A DNA stretch of 64,000 nucleotides. Source: Rhodospirillaceae bacterium UBA1479 (lineage in GTDB: Bacteria > Pseudomonadota > Alphaproteobacteria > Rhodospirillales > Casp-alpha2). Under the pieces are notes generated by a model. It had not been told where the DNA came from. It worked only from the letters and a program-made list of their open reading frames with translations, and did not search any database. Positions 17,423-26,033 of the stretch are shown here, one piece after another (within the stretch, counting starts at the first letter, position 1; every line of letters begins with the position of its first letter). The stretch lies in NCBI GenBank assembly GCA_002325375.1, contig DCRZ01000001.1:186001-250000 (forward strand), in the 5' to 3' direction. The translations under genes were made by a program, and so were the position numbers.

Positions 17423-17947
17423 TCAGACCGCGACGCGGCGTGACAGCGTACCCAGGATGACGCGGAACAGAGTGTCTCGGCGCACGGGCTTTTCCATGCA
17501 GACATCAAACCCGGCATCCCGCATTTCGGCAAGACGTTTCGGTGATACGTCGCTGGTGATCGCAATCAATGGGAGATCGGCGTTGGCGTCGGGCAAGGCG
17601 CGGATCGCCCGCGCGGTTTGCAAACCATCCATTTCCGGCATGTTGATGTCGAGCAAGAACAGGTCCACAGGCTTTGCGCCGATGATGTCGAGCGCCATGC
17701 GCCCATTTTCCGCGGTGGTCACGGCGATGCCGGAGGATTCAAGCAGGCTGCCGAGAACCAGTCGGTTCGACGCATCGTCATCGGCAAGCACCACGTGCCA
17801 TTCCAAAACGCCTTCATCATTCCCGGCGAGGCGGCTGTCGATCCAGCGGCTCAAATTCTCGAAATCGGCGTCACTCTGAAAACGGCTGCTGAGCGGTAAT
17901 GCCTTCGTTTCTTTGTGAAAGGCCGTGAGGCCTTGTATTTCCGGCAT
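17423..17947 (-). CDS. Response regulator receiver protein
   Basis: A 174-residue protein. An unmatched N-terminal stretch of about 50 residues precedes a full receiver domain with DDD at 56-58, phospho-acceptor D100 in LLDINMPEMDG and K153 in MEKPV. There is no output domain. The receiver resembles those at the C-terminus of hybrid kinases, so it may be a stand-alone piece of a hybrid-kinase relay with the HPt protein encoded 13 bp downstream. No cognate kinase is adjacent. The kinase at 27290 lacks a receiver and is far away. Confidence 0.85.
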   Translation of the reverse strand: MPEIQGLTAFHKETKALPLSSRFQSDADFENLSRWIDSRLAGNDEGVLEWHVVLADDDASNRLVLGSLLESSGIAVTTAENGRMALDIIGAKPVDLFLLDINMPEMDGLQTARAIRALPDANADLPLIAITSDVSPKRLAEMRDAGFDVCMEKPVRRDTLFRVILGTLSRRVAV

Positions 17948-18069
17948 GCAGGTTCACTTCTTTCTGTTCTCGGAACGACAGAAAGTCGGGACGCAACATC
18001 CATGCCAATTTGCATATGATATTGTTCTCTTTGATCCGTATGCGCGGCCGATGCGCCGCGATACGGGGA

Positions 18070-19890
18070 TTATCTTCCGGCGGCGTAACCTTGCATGAAG
18101 CGCGGATTGGCGGCGGCTTTCAGAAGGCCGTCTTCCTTGCAGGCGGCGGTCATGCGGCCGATGCACCAGTCGTCGTCGACTTCCAGATTGTGGCCGCGGC
18201 GCACCAGTTCCTTCTGGGTCTCGGCCGGGAAGCGGCCTTCAATGACCAGATGGCCCGGCACCCAATGGCGCGGATAGAACGACGACGGGAAATGTTTGGT
18301 GTGAAACGCCGGTGCGTCGATGGCTTCCTGCATGTTCAGGCCGTAATGGACCTTGCGGATGAAATAGCCGAGCGCCCATTGATCCTGGGAATCGCCACCC
18401 GGCGTGCCGAAGGGCATCCAGGCCTTGCCGTCGCGCAGCGCGAAGCCGGGGCTGAGCGTCGTCCGAGGCCGCATCTTGGGCTGCAGGCGGTCCTGCTTCT
18501 TATCATCAAGCCAGTACATCTGGCCCCGGTTGGTCAGGCAGAAGCCCAGGCCGGGAATGGCCGGGTTGCTCTGCAGCCAGCCGCCGGACGGCGTCGCGGA
18601 AATCATGTTGCCGTCCTTGTCGATGATGTCGAAATGACAGGTGTCGCCGGCAGTATGGCCGTCGTGGGCGACCTCCATATCGTCGAAGCGGGCCACCGTC
18701 GGCTCGCCAATACCCAGCGCGCTGGGCTGGCCGATTTCGTCCGCCGTGGGCATGCGCAGGATCGGGTCGGCGCCGAACCCGGGCACGTCGCCGGGCAGCA
18801 GTTCCAGCGAGGCCTTATCGGTGATGAGCTTCCGGCGCGCGTCGTTGTAGGCATCGGACAGCAGCACATCCATGGGGATGTCGATGAAATCCGGATCGCC
18901 GTAGAATTTTTCCCGATCGGCGAAGGCAAGCTTGGCGCATTCGGTGACGATGTGCACGAAGTCCGGTCCGGTGAAGGGCATGGACGACAGGTCGAAGCCC
19001 TTGAGCAAGGCAAGTTGCTGCAGCAGGGCAGGGCCCTGGCCCCAGGGGCCGGTCTTGCACACAGTATAATTCAGATAGTCATACGTCAGCGGCGCTTCGA
19101 TGGTGGCCTTCCAATCGGCCAGGTCGTCGCCCGTCAGCAGCCCGGCGTGACGTTCGCCCGTGGTGTCCATGACCGGGGTGCGCATGAAGGTGTCGATGGC
19201 TTCGGCGACGAAGCCCTTGTACCAGACGTCGTGGGCGGCGTTGATTTCCGCCTCGCGCCCGCCGCCGGCGGCTTCGGCTTCCTTCAGCACCCGGCGGTAC
19301 ATGTCGGCCATGATCTCGTTCTTGAACAGGGTGCCGGCCTGGGGCACCTGGCCGTTCTTCAGCCAGATGTCGCGGGACGTGTGCCATTCGTCCTCGAACA
19401 TCGGCTTGATGGTCGCGATGGTGTTGCAGATGTTGGGGACCAGGGCATAGCCGCCCGATGCGAAATTGATCGCCGGTTCCAACACCTCGCGCAGGCGCAT
19501 GGTGCCGAAATCGCGAAGCAGGGTGGCCCAGGCGCTGAACGCCCCCGGCACCACGGCGGAAAGGTGGCCCGTGCCCGGCATGATCTTGTGGCCCATGGCG
19601 CGGTACTTTTCGATCGTCGCGGCGGCGGCGGAAACGCCCTGGCCGCAGATCACGTTCACTTTCTCGTCGCTGGCCGTGTAGGTGATGATCGGCACGTCGC
19701 CGCCCGGGCCGTTCAGGTGCGGCTCGACCACCTGCAGGGCGAAGCCCGTCGCCACGCCCGCGTCGAAGGCATTGCCGCCCTTTTCCAGGATCGCCATGCC
19801 GACGGCAGTCGCTAGCCAATGGGTCGATGTGACCACGCCGAAGGTGCCAAGAATTTCGGGCCGGGTTGTGAAGGGCTGTGTCGCGGGCAT
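18070..19890 (-). CDS. Gamma-glutamyltransferase family protein
   Basis: A 606-residue Ntn hydrolase. The autocatalytic nucleophile is Thr417 in HTAGDTCHFDIIDKDGN, which would become the first residue of the small subunit; NPAIPGLGF and TPGGDSQDQW carry the oxyanion and substrate residues. No clear signal peptide is visible, so it is probably cytoplasmic, unlike classic GGT. It may act on glutathione, a gamma-glutamyl compound or an acylated substrate. Start chosen at ATG 19890 with GAAAGG upstream; the frame is open to 19938. It is divergent from the TAXI-TRAP operon, with direct repeats between them, which suggests shared control. Confidence 0.88.
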   Translation of the reverse strand: MPATQPFTTRPEILGTFGVVTSTHWLATAVGMAILEKGGNAFDAGVATGFALQVVEPHLNGPGGDVPIITYTASDEKVNVICGQGVSAAAATIEKYRAMGHKIMPGTGHLSAVVPGAFSAWATLLRDFGTMRLREVLEPAINFASGGYALVPNICNTIATIKPMFEDEWHTSRDIWLKNGQVPQAGTLFKNEIMADMYRRVLKEAEAAGGGREAEINAAHDVWYKGFVAEAIDTFMRTPVMDTTGERHAGLLTGDDLADWKATIEAPLTYDYLNYTVCKTGPWGQGPALLQQLALLKGFDLSSMPFTGPDFVHIVTECAKLAFADREKFYGDPDFIDIPMDVLLSDAYNDARRKLITDKASLELLPGDVPGFGADPILRMPTADEIGQPSALGIGEPTVARFDDMEVAHDGHTAGDTCHFDIIDKDGNMISATPSGGWLQSNPAIPGLGFCLTNRGQMYWLDDKKQDRLQPKMRPRTTLSPGFALRDGKAWMPFGTPGGDSQDQWALGYFIRKVHYGLNMQEAIDAPAFHTKHFPSSFYPRHWVPGHLVIEGRFPAETQKELVRRGHNLEVDDDWCIGRMTAACKEDGLLKAAANPRFMQGYAAGR

Positions 19891-20201
19891 GTTCGGGAAA
19901 CCTTTCGGAAGGAGGTGGGCGTGCGCGCCGATGCGCACTCTTTCCTATCCCCTTCGCTGACGGCCCGCAATAGGTTGACGGCCCACAATAGAACGCGGCC
20001 CTCAGCAGGGCCTGAAACGCCCGAGTTGGTGACGCATACTTATGTACAAGGGACAATTGATATCGGGTCGGTTTGAACTTGTCGAAGGCGCCGCATCGGA
20101 TTACCGTTTCCGCCATCGTACGCATATGGGCGGCCAACGCCCGCAGTACGCTATTGCGAGCACAATGCTGCTTATATGCATTCTTTGGGAGGAAACCACA
20201 T
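19891..20201. other. 311-bp divergent gap between gamma-glutamyltransferase and TAXI-TRAP genes
   Basis: No gene is supported here. It contains a pair of 16-bp direct repeats (separate entry). A strong ribosome site GGGAGGA at 20188-20194 serves the gene at 20202. Confidence 0.6.
19958..19991. repeat. Pair of 16-bp direct repeats, TGACGGCCCRCAATAG
   Basis: TGACGGCCCGCAATAG at 19958-19973 recurs as TGACGGCCCACAATAG at 19976-19991, 18 bp start to start, with one difference. Such spacing on nearly the same helix face suits a direct-repeat operator for a regulator controlling the divergent genes. A local duplication is the alternative. Confidence 0.45.
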
Positions 20202-21221
20202 ATGCATCAGCTCAATCGTTCGATTGCCGCGCTGTCGATCATGTTCGCGACCAGCTTGGCGACCCCTGCCATGGCGCAGACGGATATCACTTGGGGAACC
20301 TCGGCGGTCGGTTCTTCCGGGCACCGGGCCCTTGTCAATTTGTCGACCGTCCTGAACAAGGAAATGAAGGACTACCAGGTCACCGTGCAGCCGATGCCGG
20401 GCGCCATCGTTTCGGTGAAAAGCTACGCCGCGGGCAAGACTCTCGGTTATTACGGCGCCGACATTGCCTTCTTCGAATTGGCTAACGGGATCAACCGCTT
20501 CAAGGGCTTCAAGGACCAGATGAAGCGCCAGCCGGTGCAGTCGTTCTGGGCCTTCACGGTCGAGGTCGGCGCGGCCATCCATGAGCGTGACAAGGATAAG
20601 ATCAAGTCCTGGAGCGATCTTACGGACAAGCAGGTATTTTCCGGGCCTTTGCCTTGGGATACCCGGGCGCAGCTCGAACGCGGCCTTGCCGCCGTGGGCA
20701 CCAAGCACAAATACATCGAAGTCGATCTGTCGACCGCCGGGTCGTTGATGGAATCCGGGCGACTTGACGGGTTCATCATCTATACCAACGCGGAAGCCAC
20801 CACGGCACCCTGGATCACCGAAGCGGGCTTGGCCACCAACTGGGTCGCCTTGAACCCGACCAAGGAAGAGGAAGCCAAATTGAAGCAGGCCGGCCTCGCC
20901 GTTGTTGACGTTCCGGCCTCCGCTTTCAAGCGGGACATCGGCTCCCCCTCGGCCAAACTTTTGCCGTTCTACTATGGCTTCCATGTCGGAATGGAAATTC
21001 CGGAAGCGGACGTCTATCGCATGCTGAATATCATCGAAAAGAACGTCGATGAACTGGTCAAGCTCGACAAGGCCTTTGCCCAATTGAAGGACATGAAGGG
21101 CATGCAGCGCCGCGGTGTCGAATCCTCGATCGACCTGGTTCCGGTCCATCCCGGGCTGGCCAAGTGGATGAAGGAAAAGGGCGTCTGGGACGCCAAGTGG
21201 GATAGCCGCATCGCCAAGTAG
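20202..21221 (+). CDS. TAXI family TRAP transporter solute-binding protein
   Basis: A 339-residue periplasmic receptor. Start ATG 20202 follows GGGAGGA. The signal peptide runs to about residue 26 (SLATPAMA, cut before Q). The mature protein starts TDITWGTSAVGSSGHR, the conserved glycine-rich entry of TAXI receptors, and has the KSYAAGKTLGYYGAD stretch that lines the ligand cleft. It delivers an organic acid or amino-acid-like ligand to the fused permease encoded next. A 12-bp-stem hairpin lies between the two genes (21255-21281). The downstream decarboxylase pair hints at a ketoacid, sulfonate or phosphonate ligand; that is inference. Confidence 0.88.
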   Translation: MHQLNRSIAALSIMFATSLATPAMAQTDITWGTSAVGSSGHRALVNLSTVLNKEMKDYQVTVQPMPGAIVSVKSYAAGKTLGYYGADIAFFELANGINRFKGFKDQMKRQPVQSFWAFTVEVGAAIHERDKDKIKSWSDLTDKQVFSGPLPWDTRAQLERGLAAVGTKHKYIEVDLSTAGSLMESGRLDGFIIYTNAEATTAPWITEAGLATNWVALNPTKEEEAKLKQAGLAVVDVPASAFKRDIGSPSAKLLPFYYGFHVGMEIPEADVYRMLNIIEKNVDELVKLDKAFAQLKDMKGMQRRGVESSIDLVPVHPGLAKWMKEKGVWDAKWDSRIAK

Positions 21222-21254
21222 TAACCGCCGCTTTTGCGGCCACCACGAAAATCA

Positions 21255-21281
21255 GGGGCGGGTGCCCTTGGCGCCCGCCCC
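21255..21281 (+). promoter_or_regulatory. Strong intercistronic hairpin in the TRAP operon
   Basis: GGGGCGGGTGCC, loop CTT, then GGCGCCCGCCCC: a 12-bp stem with a single G-U pair. It sits between the binding-protein gene and the permease gene and lacks a run of T, so it is not a classic terminator. Known binding-protein operons use such hairpins to stabilise upstream mRNA so that receptor exceeds permease; that role is inferred here. Confidence 0.65.
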
Positions 21282-21304
21282 GCGTGATGTCGACAGGTAT
21301 CAGC

Positions 21305-23260
21305 ATGTCCGCCTCCCCTTATCCGAAGCGCCTGACGGCCGCTCTTGACGGCCTCTATATGATTACGGCGACTATCTTTTTTGTTTATCTATTCAATTAC
21401 TTCATCAGTGGCGAAGGTGGTCCGACGGTCCTCGCGGTGACCATGGTGCCCGTGTGCTATGTCCTGTTTATTCTGCAGGCGCTGCGCACGAATGACCTGT
21501 ACCCCAGCCTTGGTCCCATGACGAACATCGCCATCGGCGCCGTTCAGATCGGCTTGGCGCTGGCCGTGCTGTATTACATTCGCTCGGAATTCTTCGCGAT
21601 CCGTACCGACCGCGCCGGGTTCTGGAACACGACCGACATGATCATGGGCGGGATCATGTCGTTGTTGATCCTGGAATATACGCGCAAGCGGTATTTCGTG
21701 ATCCTGGTCCTCAACGTCGTGCTGGTCCTCTATGCCGTTTACGGCAACCATGTCGGCGGCATGTTTCACCACCCGGGCATGAGTTGGGAACGCATCGTAA
21801 CGGCCTCAAGCCTGGAAATGACGACCGGGGTCTATTCCCGGCTGCCGCAATTGGCGCTTACCCTGATCGGCTCGTTCATTCTTGTCCTCAGTGTTCTGCG
21901 CGCGTTCGGTGGGGTCGAATCAATTCTTCTGGGCGCGGGCCTGATCTCGGCGAAATCGCCCTATGCCCTGCCGCAGGCGGCGGTTATTGGGTCCCTCGGT
22001 GTCGCTACGGTCAGTGGATCGGGCGCGGCCAACGCCGCCGCGACGGGATCGGCAACCATTCCGGCGATGATCCAGTCGGGGTTGCCGCGCGCAACGGCCG
22101 CGGCGATCGAGGCGGCGTCGTCCCTCGGCGGGCAGTTGATGCCGCCGATCATGGGGATTTCCGCTTTTCTGATGGCCGACTTCCTGGGTGAAAGCTATTT
22201 CGATGTGGTCGCCCGTGGCTACGCACCGGCCGTCATCTACTTCGTCGCGCTGATCGTGTCGGTGTATCTGCTGTCGGTCCACTACCGCGCGGACACCGAG
22301 GTAACGCTGCCAGGCGGCACCTTCACGGTCGGCGACGCCATCAACATCGGTGTGTTCGCCATGGTCGTGTTCGGGCTGATCGGGCTGATGGCGGTCACCC
22401 ATATGGCGGCCATGATCGCCGCCTTGACCGTATTCGTGATGGTGGCACCGGTCATGTTCAGCATTGATGCCTACCGTCGTTTCAGGGTGGAAGGCAGGCC
22501 GTCGATCCGCCAGTTGCTGACCCCGATCGGGCGTATGATCGACGCGTTCTCGTCCATGACGGCGGACCTGACTCTGCTGCTTGCGGCTTTGTCCATCATG
22601 ACGGGCGTGTTTGTCATTACCGGCATTCCGACCAAGGTCGGCGTGCTGATGCTGGAAGCCGCCGGGATCAACCTGATCGCCATGGCGGTGATTGCCTTCC
22701 TGTTCGGCGCCCTGGTCGGCACCGGCCTGCCGCCGGCCCCGACCTATATCCTGACCGCCCTGGTCATCGCGCCGCCCATGATCAAGGCCGGCGTCGATCC
22801 CTGGGTCGTCCATTTCTACGCCTTTTTCCTGGCGGTCTGGGGCGAGTTGACGCCGCCTACTTCGGTGGTTGCGGCGGTCACGGCGAAGATTGCGGATGCG
22901 TCGTTCATGCGAACGTTGGGGCGCGCGCTGATGCTCTGCGTTTCCCTGTTCACCCTGATGGCGGGCGTCTTCATCCGCCCGGAACTGGTGATTAAGCCCG
23001 GGGTGGATCAGCTTGCCGCACTCGGCCTCATTCTCGTGCCGACCCTGGGCATCGTTTTCGCCCTTCAGGCCCGGTTCGCCACGGACCGAATGAAGAATTT
23101 GACGGCGCGTGGCGTGCTGATGGTGGTGTCCCTGTTCGCGCTGCTGTATCCGGATGACGCCATTGCTGCGATCGCCTGCGTGCCGGTTGTGCTGATCATC
23201 GCCGCCTGGGTGCTGTACCAGCGGCCACGACAGATCAGGGCCGCCAAGGCTCCCGGCTGA
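21305..23260 (+). CDS. TRAP transporter permease, fused 4TM/12TM (DctQM-like, TAXI type)
   Basis: A protein of about 651 residues that is almost wholly hydrophobic. The first four segments correspond to the small DctQ-like subunit; the rest is the DctM-like channel. SGSGAANAAATGSATIPAMI and SSLGGQLMPPIMG are the conserved substrate/sodium-site regions of the large subunit, and GTGLPPAPTYI the matching site in the second half. It carries out sodium-driven uptake with the TAXI receptor encoded just upstream. Start is uncertain: ATG 21305, ATG 21287 or GTG 21284 are all in frame and close to the hairpin. The ThDP decarboxylase genes begin 97 bp downstream. Confidence 0.9.
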   Translation: MSASPYPKRLTAALDGLYMITATIFFVYLFNYFISGEGGPTVLAVTMVPVCYVLFILQALRTNDLYPSLGPMTNIAIGAVQIGLALAVLYYIRSEFFAIRTDRAGFWNTTDMIMGGIMSLLILEYTRKRYFVILVLNVVLVLYAVYGNHVGGMFHHPGMSWERIVTASSLEMTTGVYSRLPQLALTLIGSFILVLSVLRAFGGVESILLGAGLISAKSPYALPQAAVIGSLGVATVSGSGAANAAATGSATIPAMIQSGLPRATAAAIEAASSLGGQLMPPIMGISAFLMADFLGESYFDVVARGYAPAVIYFVALIVSVYLLSVHYRADTEVTLPGGTFTVGDAINIGVFAMVVFGLIGLMAVTHMAAMIAALTVFVMVAPVMFSIDAYRRFRVEGRPSIRQLLTPIGRMIDAFSSMTADLTLLLAALSIMTGVFVITGIPTKVGVLMLEAAGINLIAMAVIAFLFGALVGTGLPPAPTYILTALVIAPPMIKAGVDPWVVHFYAFFLAVWGELTPPTSVVAAVTAKIADASFMRTLGRALMLCVSLFTLMAGVFIRPELVIKPGVDQLAALGLILVPTLGIVFALQARFATDRMKNLTARGVLMVVSLFALLYPDDAIAAIACVPVVLIIAAWVLYQRPRQIRAAKAPG

Positions 23261-23357
23261 TAAAATCTCAACCCGTGCCCAGATAATCTCAATTGGCGGG
23301 CAGGGGACATCGTTTCTAAAGTCATCACACCCGCAACGGACGGAACAGCCAAGAACC

Positions 23358-23879
23358 ATGACAGAAAATTACGCCTGGGCGCCGGATATCTACGACGTCC
23401 TCAAGGATCTGGATGTGCGCCAAGTCGCCTACGTCCCCGACGCGGGCCATGCCCGCCTTCTTAAGATGTGCGAAGCGGACAACGCCATGCGCTGCATTCC
23501 GCTGACGACCGAGGAAGAGGGCATCAGCCTGTCCGCGGGCGCTTGGCTGGGGGGCGAGCGGGCGGTGATGCTGCTGCAGTCTTCGGGCGTGGGCAATTGC
23601 ATCAACATGATCTCGCTGGCCAATACCTGCCGCTTCCCGCTGTTGATGCTGGTGACCATGCGGGCCCAGTGGCGCGAATTCAATCCCTGGCAGAAACCCA
23701 TGGGTGAGGGCACACGCCCGGCCCTGGAAGCCATGGGCGTGAAGGTCACGCAAGTGGACGACCCGGACCAGGTCGGCGAGACCGTGCGCTCGGCAGGCGA
23801 ACAGGCCTATGGCTGGCCGGACATGGCGGCGGTGCTTCTGCATCAGAAGCTCATGCCCGTGAAAACCTTCGGCAAGTAA
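23358..23879 (+). CDS. ThDP-dependent decarboxylase, Pyr-domain (alpha) subunit, ComD/AepY-like
   Basis: A 173-residue protein equal to the N-terminal Pyr domain of ThDP enzymes. PLTTEEEGISLSAGAWLGG carries the glutamate that activates the ThDP pyrimidine ring, and GVGNCINMISLA follows as in sulfopyruvate and phosphonopyruvate decarboxylases. It needs the partner PP-domain subunit encoded 15 bp downstream. The reaction is decarboxylation of a 3-substituted pyruvate to an aldehyde; which one cannot be told. It lies just after a TAXI-TRAP transporter, which probably supplies the substrate. It is a divergent paralogue of the subunit at 34678. Confidence 0.8.
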   Translation: MTENYAWAPDIYDVLKDLDVRQVAYVPDAGHARLLKMCEADNAMRCIPLTTEEEGISLSAGAWLGGERAVMLLQSSGVGNCINMISLANTCRFPLLMLVTMRAQWREFNPWQKPMGEGTRPALEAMGVKVTQVDDPDQVGETVRSAGEQAYGWPDMAAVLLHQKLMPVKTFGK

Positions 23880-23894
23880 GGCAGGGAAACGAAC

Positions 23895-24503
23895 ATGGAC
23901 AAGCAACGCGCCGACAATTACGAACTGCACCGCCGCGAGGTCGCCAAGACCCTGCTGAAGGACCGCACCGATGACTTCCTGGTCGTCACCGGCCTGGGCT
24001 CCCCCAACTGGGACGCCACCAATGCCGGAGACCATCCCCTGACATTCCCGCTCTGGGGTGCCATGGGCGGGGCCGCCACCATGGGCCTGGGCTTGGCGAC
24101 CGCGCAGCCGACCAAGCGGGTCATGGTGATGACCGGCGACGGGGAAATGCTGATGGCCATGGGCTCATTCGCGACCATCGCCGCCCAGGGGGTGGAAAAC
24201 CTCGCCATCGTCGTGTTCGACAACGAACGCTACGGCGAAACGGGCATGCAGGCGACCCATACCGCCGGCCCCGTCGACATGGCCGCCGTCGCCAAGGCCT
24301 GCGGCTTTCCGGTCACGGCCACGGTCAAGACCGAAACCGAATTGATGGAGGCCCTGCCGCTGATCAAGGAAACCAAGGGGCCGGTGTTCGTCGACATCAA
24401 GGTCAAGGCCGAGCCGCTGCCCTTTATCCTGCCGACCAAGGACGGCGTGCATCTGAAGAACCGGTTCCGGGAAAAGCTGTTGGGGCCGGATAGTCTGCTT
24501 TAG
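23895..24503 (+). CDS. ThDP-dependent decarboxylase, PP-domain (beta) subunit, ComE-like
   Basis: A 202-residue PP domain with the ThDP/Mg motif GDGEMLMAMGSFATIAAQG ending in FDN (GDG-x-N pattern), which binds the diphosphate. WGAMGGAATMGLGLA precedes it as in the ComE and phosphonopyruvate decarboxylase families. It pairs with the Pyr-domain subunit immediately upstream to form an active site at the interface. The pair resembles the ComDE-like proteins at 34678-35741 but is clearly diverged, so a different substrate is likely. It ends the TRAP-decarboxylase operon; a different lower-GC gene set starts 24 bp later. Confidence 0.82.
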   Translation: MDKQRADNYELHRREVAKTLLKDRTDDFLVVTGLGSPNWDATNAGDHPLTFPLWGAMGGAATMGLGLATAQPTKRVMVMTGDGEMLMAMGSFATIAAQGVENLAIVVFDNERYGETGMQATHTAGPVDMAAVAKACGFPVTATVKTETELMEALPLIKETKGPVFVDIKVKAEPLPFILPTKDGVHLKNRFREKLLGPDSLL

Positions 24504-24527
24504 ATACCGAGGGCCTGGGGGACGGAC

Positions 24528-25916
24528 GTGCCAGGAACGATCAGCACCAAACGGACCGTATTGTGCCTTTTCCTTTTTTTGGCGGGGTGCAAGACGGTCG
24601 GAGGTCTCGATCAGGACGGATTATCGAATGATCAACGTTTGGCCGAGCGGATTCCTATCTCCGTTGATGCCCGGGTCGTCGAAGGCTCTCGCCTGAGTTT
24701 CGATGCCGATTTGAGACTCGGCTACAATCTTTCATGGGACAAGAAGTCTGGGAAAACATTCTATCTAGAGTGTTCTTTCGCCGCGCGAGGGAAAGACCTC
24801 TTAGCGGCGGCCAAAGACGAAGCCATGCAGACGCTGAAGGGAACCTTCAAAACAGTTGCGACCGATGATGGCAAGAATTTGGGGGCCGCGTTATCACGCG
24901 ATGTCGCGTCGAAACTCGATATTTCCGTCAACAATTTTCAACACCGTTTGAGGTGCGGCGAACGGATCGACGATGAACATCATTGCGAGTATCGGGTGTC
25001 GGTAGAGTTCGGCGGCGTGTTCAGTCAACCGTCAGCGGAATCAAGAACCTTATGGGCGGAGCGGGTATTCACCCACAAACACCCCGCACCGTTATCCGGG
25101 CCGACGAGCTGCGATCGTTATTTTGAGTTGGCGTCAAACGGGGTGCGGTCGACGACAAAGGAAGCGATCGAATTCTTCGGCAAGACGATCAGGTCGGACC
25201 TCAATCGGCAGACACCTGTTCAGTCGTCAACGACGCCCCGCCCTGCGGGCGGGGTGTCGGGTTCGGAAGCGCCGGTTCAGGCAGAAACCGTGTTCATGTC
25301 GCCGGCCGAGCCTTGGGCACCGCCTGATCTTGCGGCTGTAAGGAAAGTACCTGGGCGGTATCTGGTCCAAGTTGTTGACGCGCGGGCGTTCGTCAACGGG
25401 CTTCCCAGAGTATTTTCCGTGAGCCACATGCCGACAAAGTCTTCGAAAACCGATGTTTCGTGCACCGTCAGTTTGGAAGCGGATAAATTCGGGAAAAGTG
25501 CGGAAGCTTTTTCGCGTTCACATTACGAGTCCATGTTTGATGAGGTGGTTTTCGCCTATGCCCGTAATCGAGAATTGAAGCGCGGTGTAGACGGCTTTGA
25601 CGGCATTTCTCGGTTGGAATTCATGCGCTGGAAACCTGATGTTACGTGCGATGTTTCGGCGGGGGGCAGGACGTGTTTGGATACTGGTCACTTGTCCGTG
25701 AAGCATTCGTATCGGCTGCCGAACGGTAGCATCGAGTCACTGGTGACGCAGGTTGATCTTCGGAAGTTTGATGTGGATATGCAGAGCGCTTCCTGCGGCA
25801 ACATTGCAGCGGCCCTTGCAGATAAAATTGCGGACGGCGTGCGCGCGACGATACGGGAATCTGTGCGCCATTTCGCCGATGAAATTCGTCGGACGGGCGC
25901 AGTTCGGTCAAACTAG
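24528..25916 (+). CDS. Lipoprotein with two copies of a four-cysteine module, function unknown
   Basis: A 462-residue protein starting at GTG. Residues 1-21 form a lipoprotein signal with lipobox LAGC (Cys21), so it is exported and lipidated. No known family was recognised. The mature protein has two related halves. In the first, cysteines stand at 82, 143, 153 and 195; in the second, at 312, 374, 383 and 423. The spacings are 61/10/42 and 62/9/40, and the last cysteine of each opens an amphipathic helix. A Pro/Ser-rich linker (about 226-265) joins the halves. The lipoprotein at 26034 carries a third copy. Base composition is less GC-rich than the neighbours. Disulfide pairing in the periplasm is inferred. 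Confidence 0.75.
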   Translation: MPGTISTKRTVLCLFLFLAGCKTVGGLDQDGLSNDQRLAERIPISVDARVVEGSRLSFDADLRLGYNLSWDKKSGKTFYLECSFAARGKDLLAAAKDEAMQTLKGTFKTVATDDGKNLGAALSRDVASKLDISVNNFQHRLRCGERIDDEHHCEYRVSVEFGGVFSQPSAESRTLWAERVFTHKHPAPLSGPTSCDRYFELASNGVRSTTKEAIEFFGKTIRSDLNRQTPVQSSTTPRPAGGVSGSEAPVQAETVFMSPAEPWAPPDLAAVRKVPGRYLVQVVDARAFVNGLPRVFSVSHMPTKSSKTDVSCTVSLEADKFGKSAEAFSRSHYESMFDEVVFAYARNRELKRGVDGFDGISRLEFMRWKPDVTCDVSAGGRTCLDTGHLSVKHSYRLPNGSIESLVTQVDLRKFDVDMQSASCGNIAAALADKIADGVRATIRESVRHFADEIRRTGAVRSN

Positions 25917-26033
25917 GGGCGCCGCGGGGTGTGGTCTGTGCCCGCTCGAACTTTCGGTATTATGGGGCAGATCCTGAGGGGACTGGATACCTTATGTCGG
26001 GTTGGATGCGTCATTAGCTGAAGAGGGATTGCG

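Noticed and set aside
18010..19815. 601-codon plus-strand open frame opposite gamma-glutamyltransferase
   Set aside because: Antisense shadow; the minus strand encodes a complete family protein with its nucleophile threonine.
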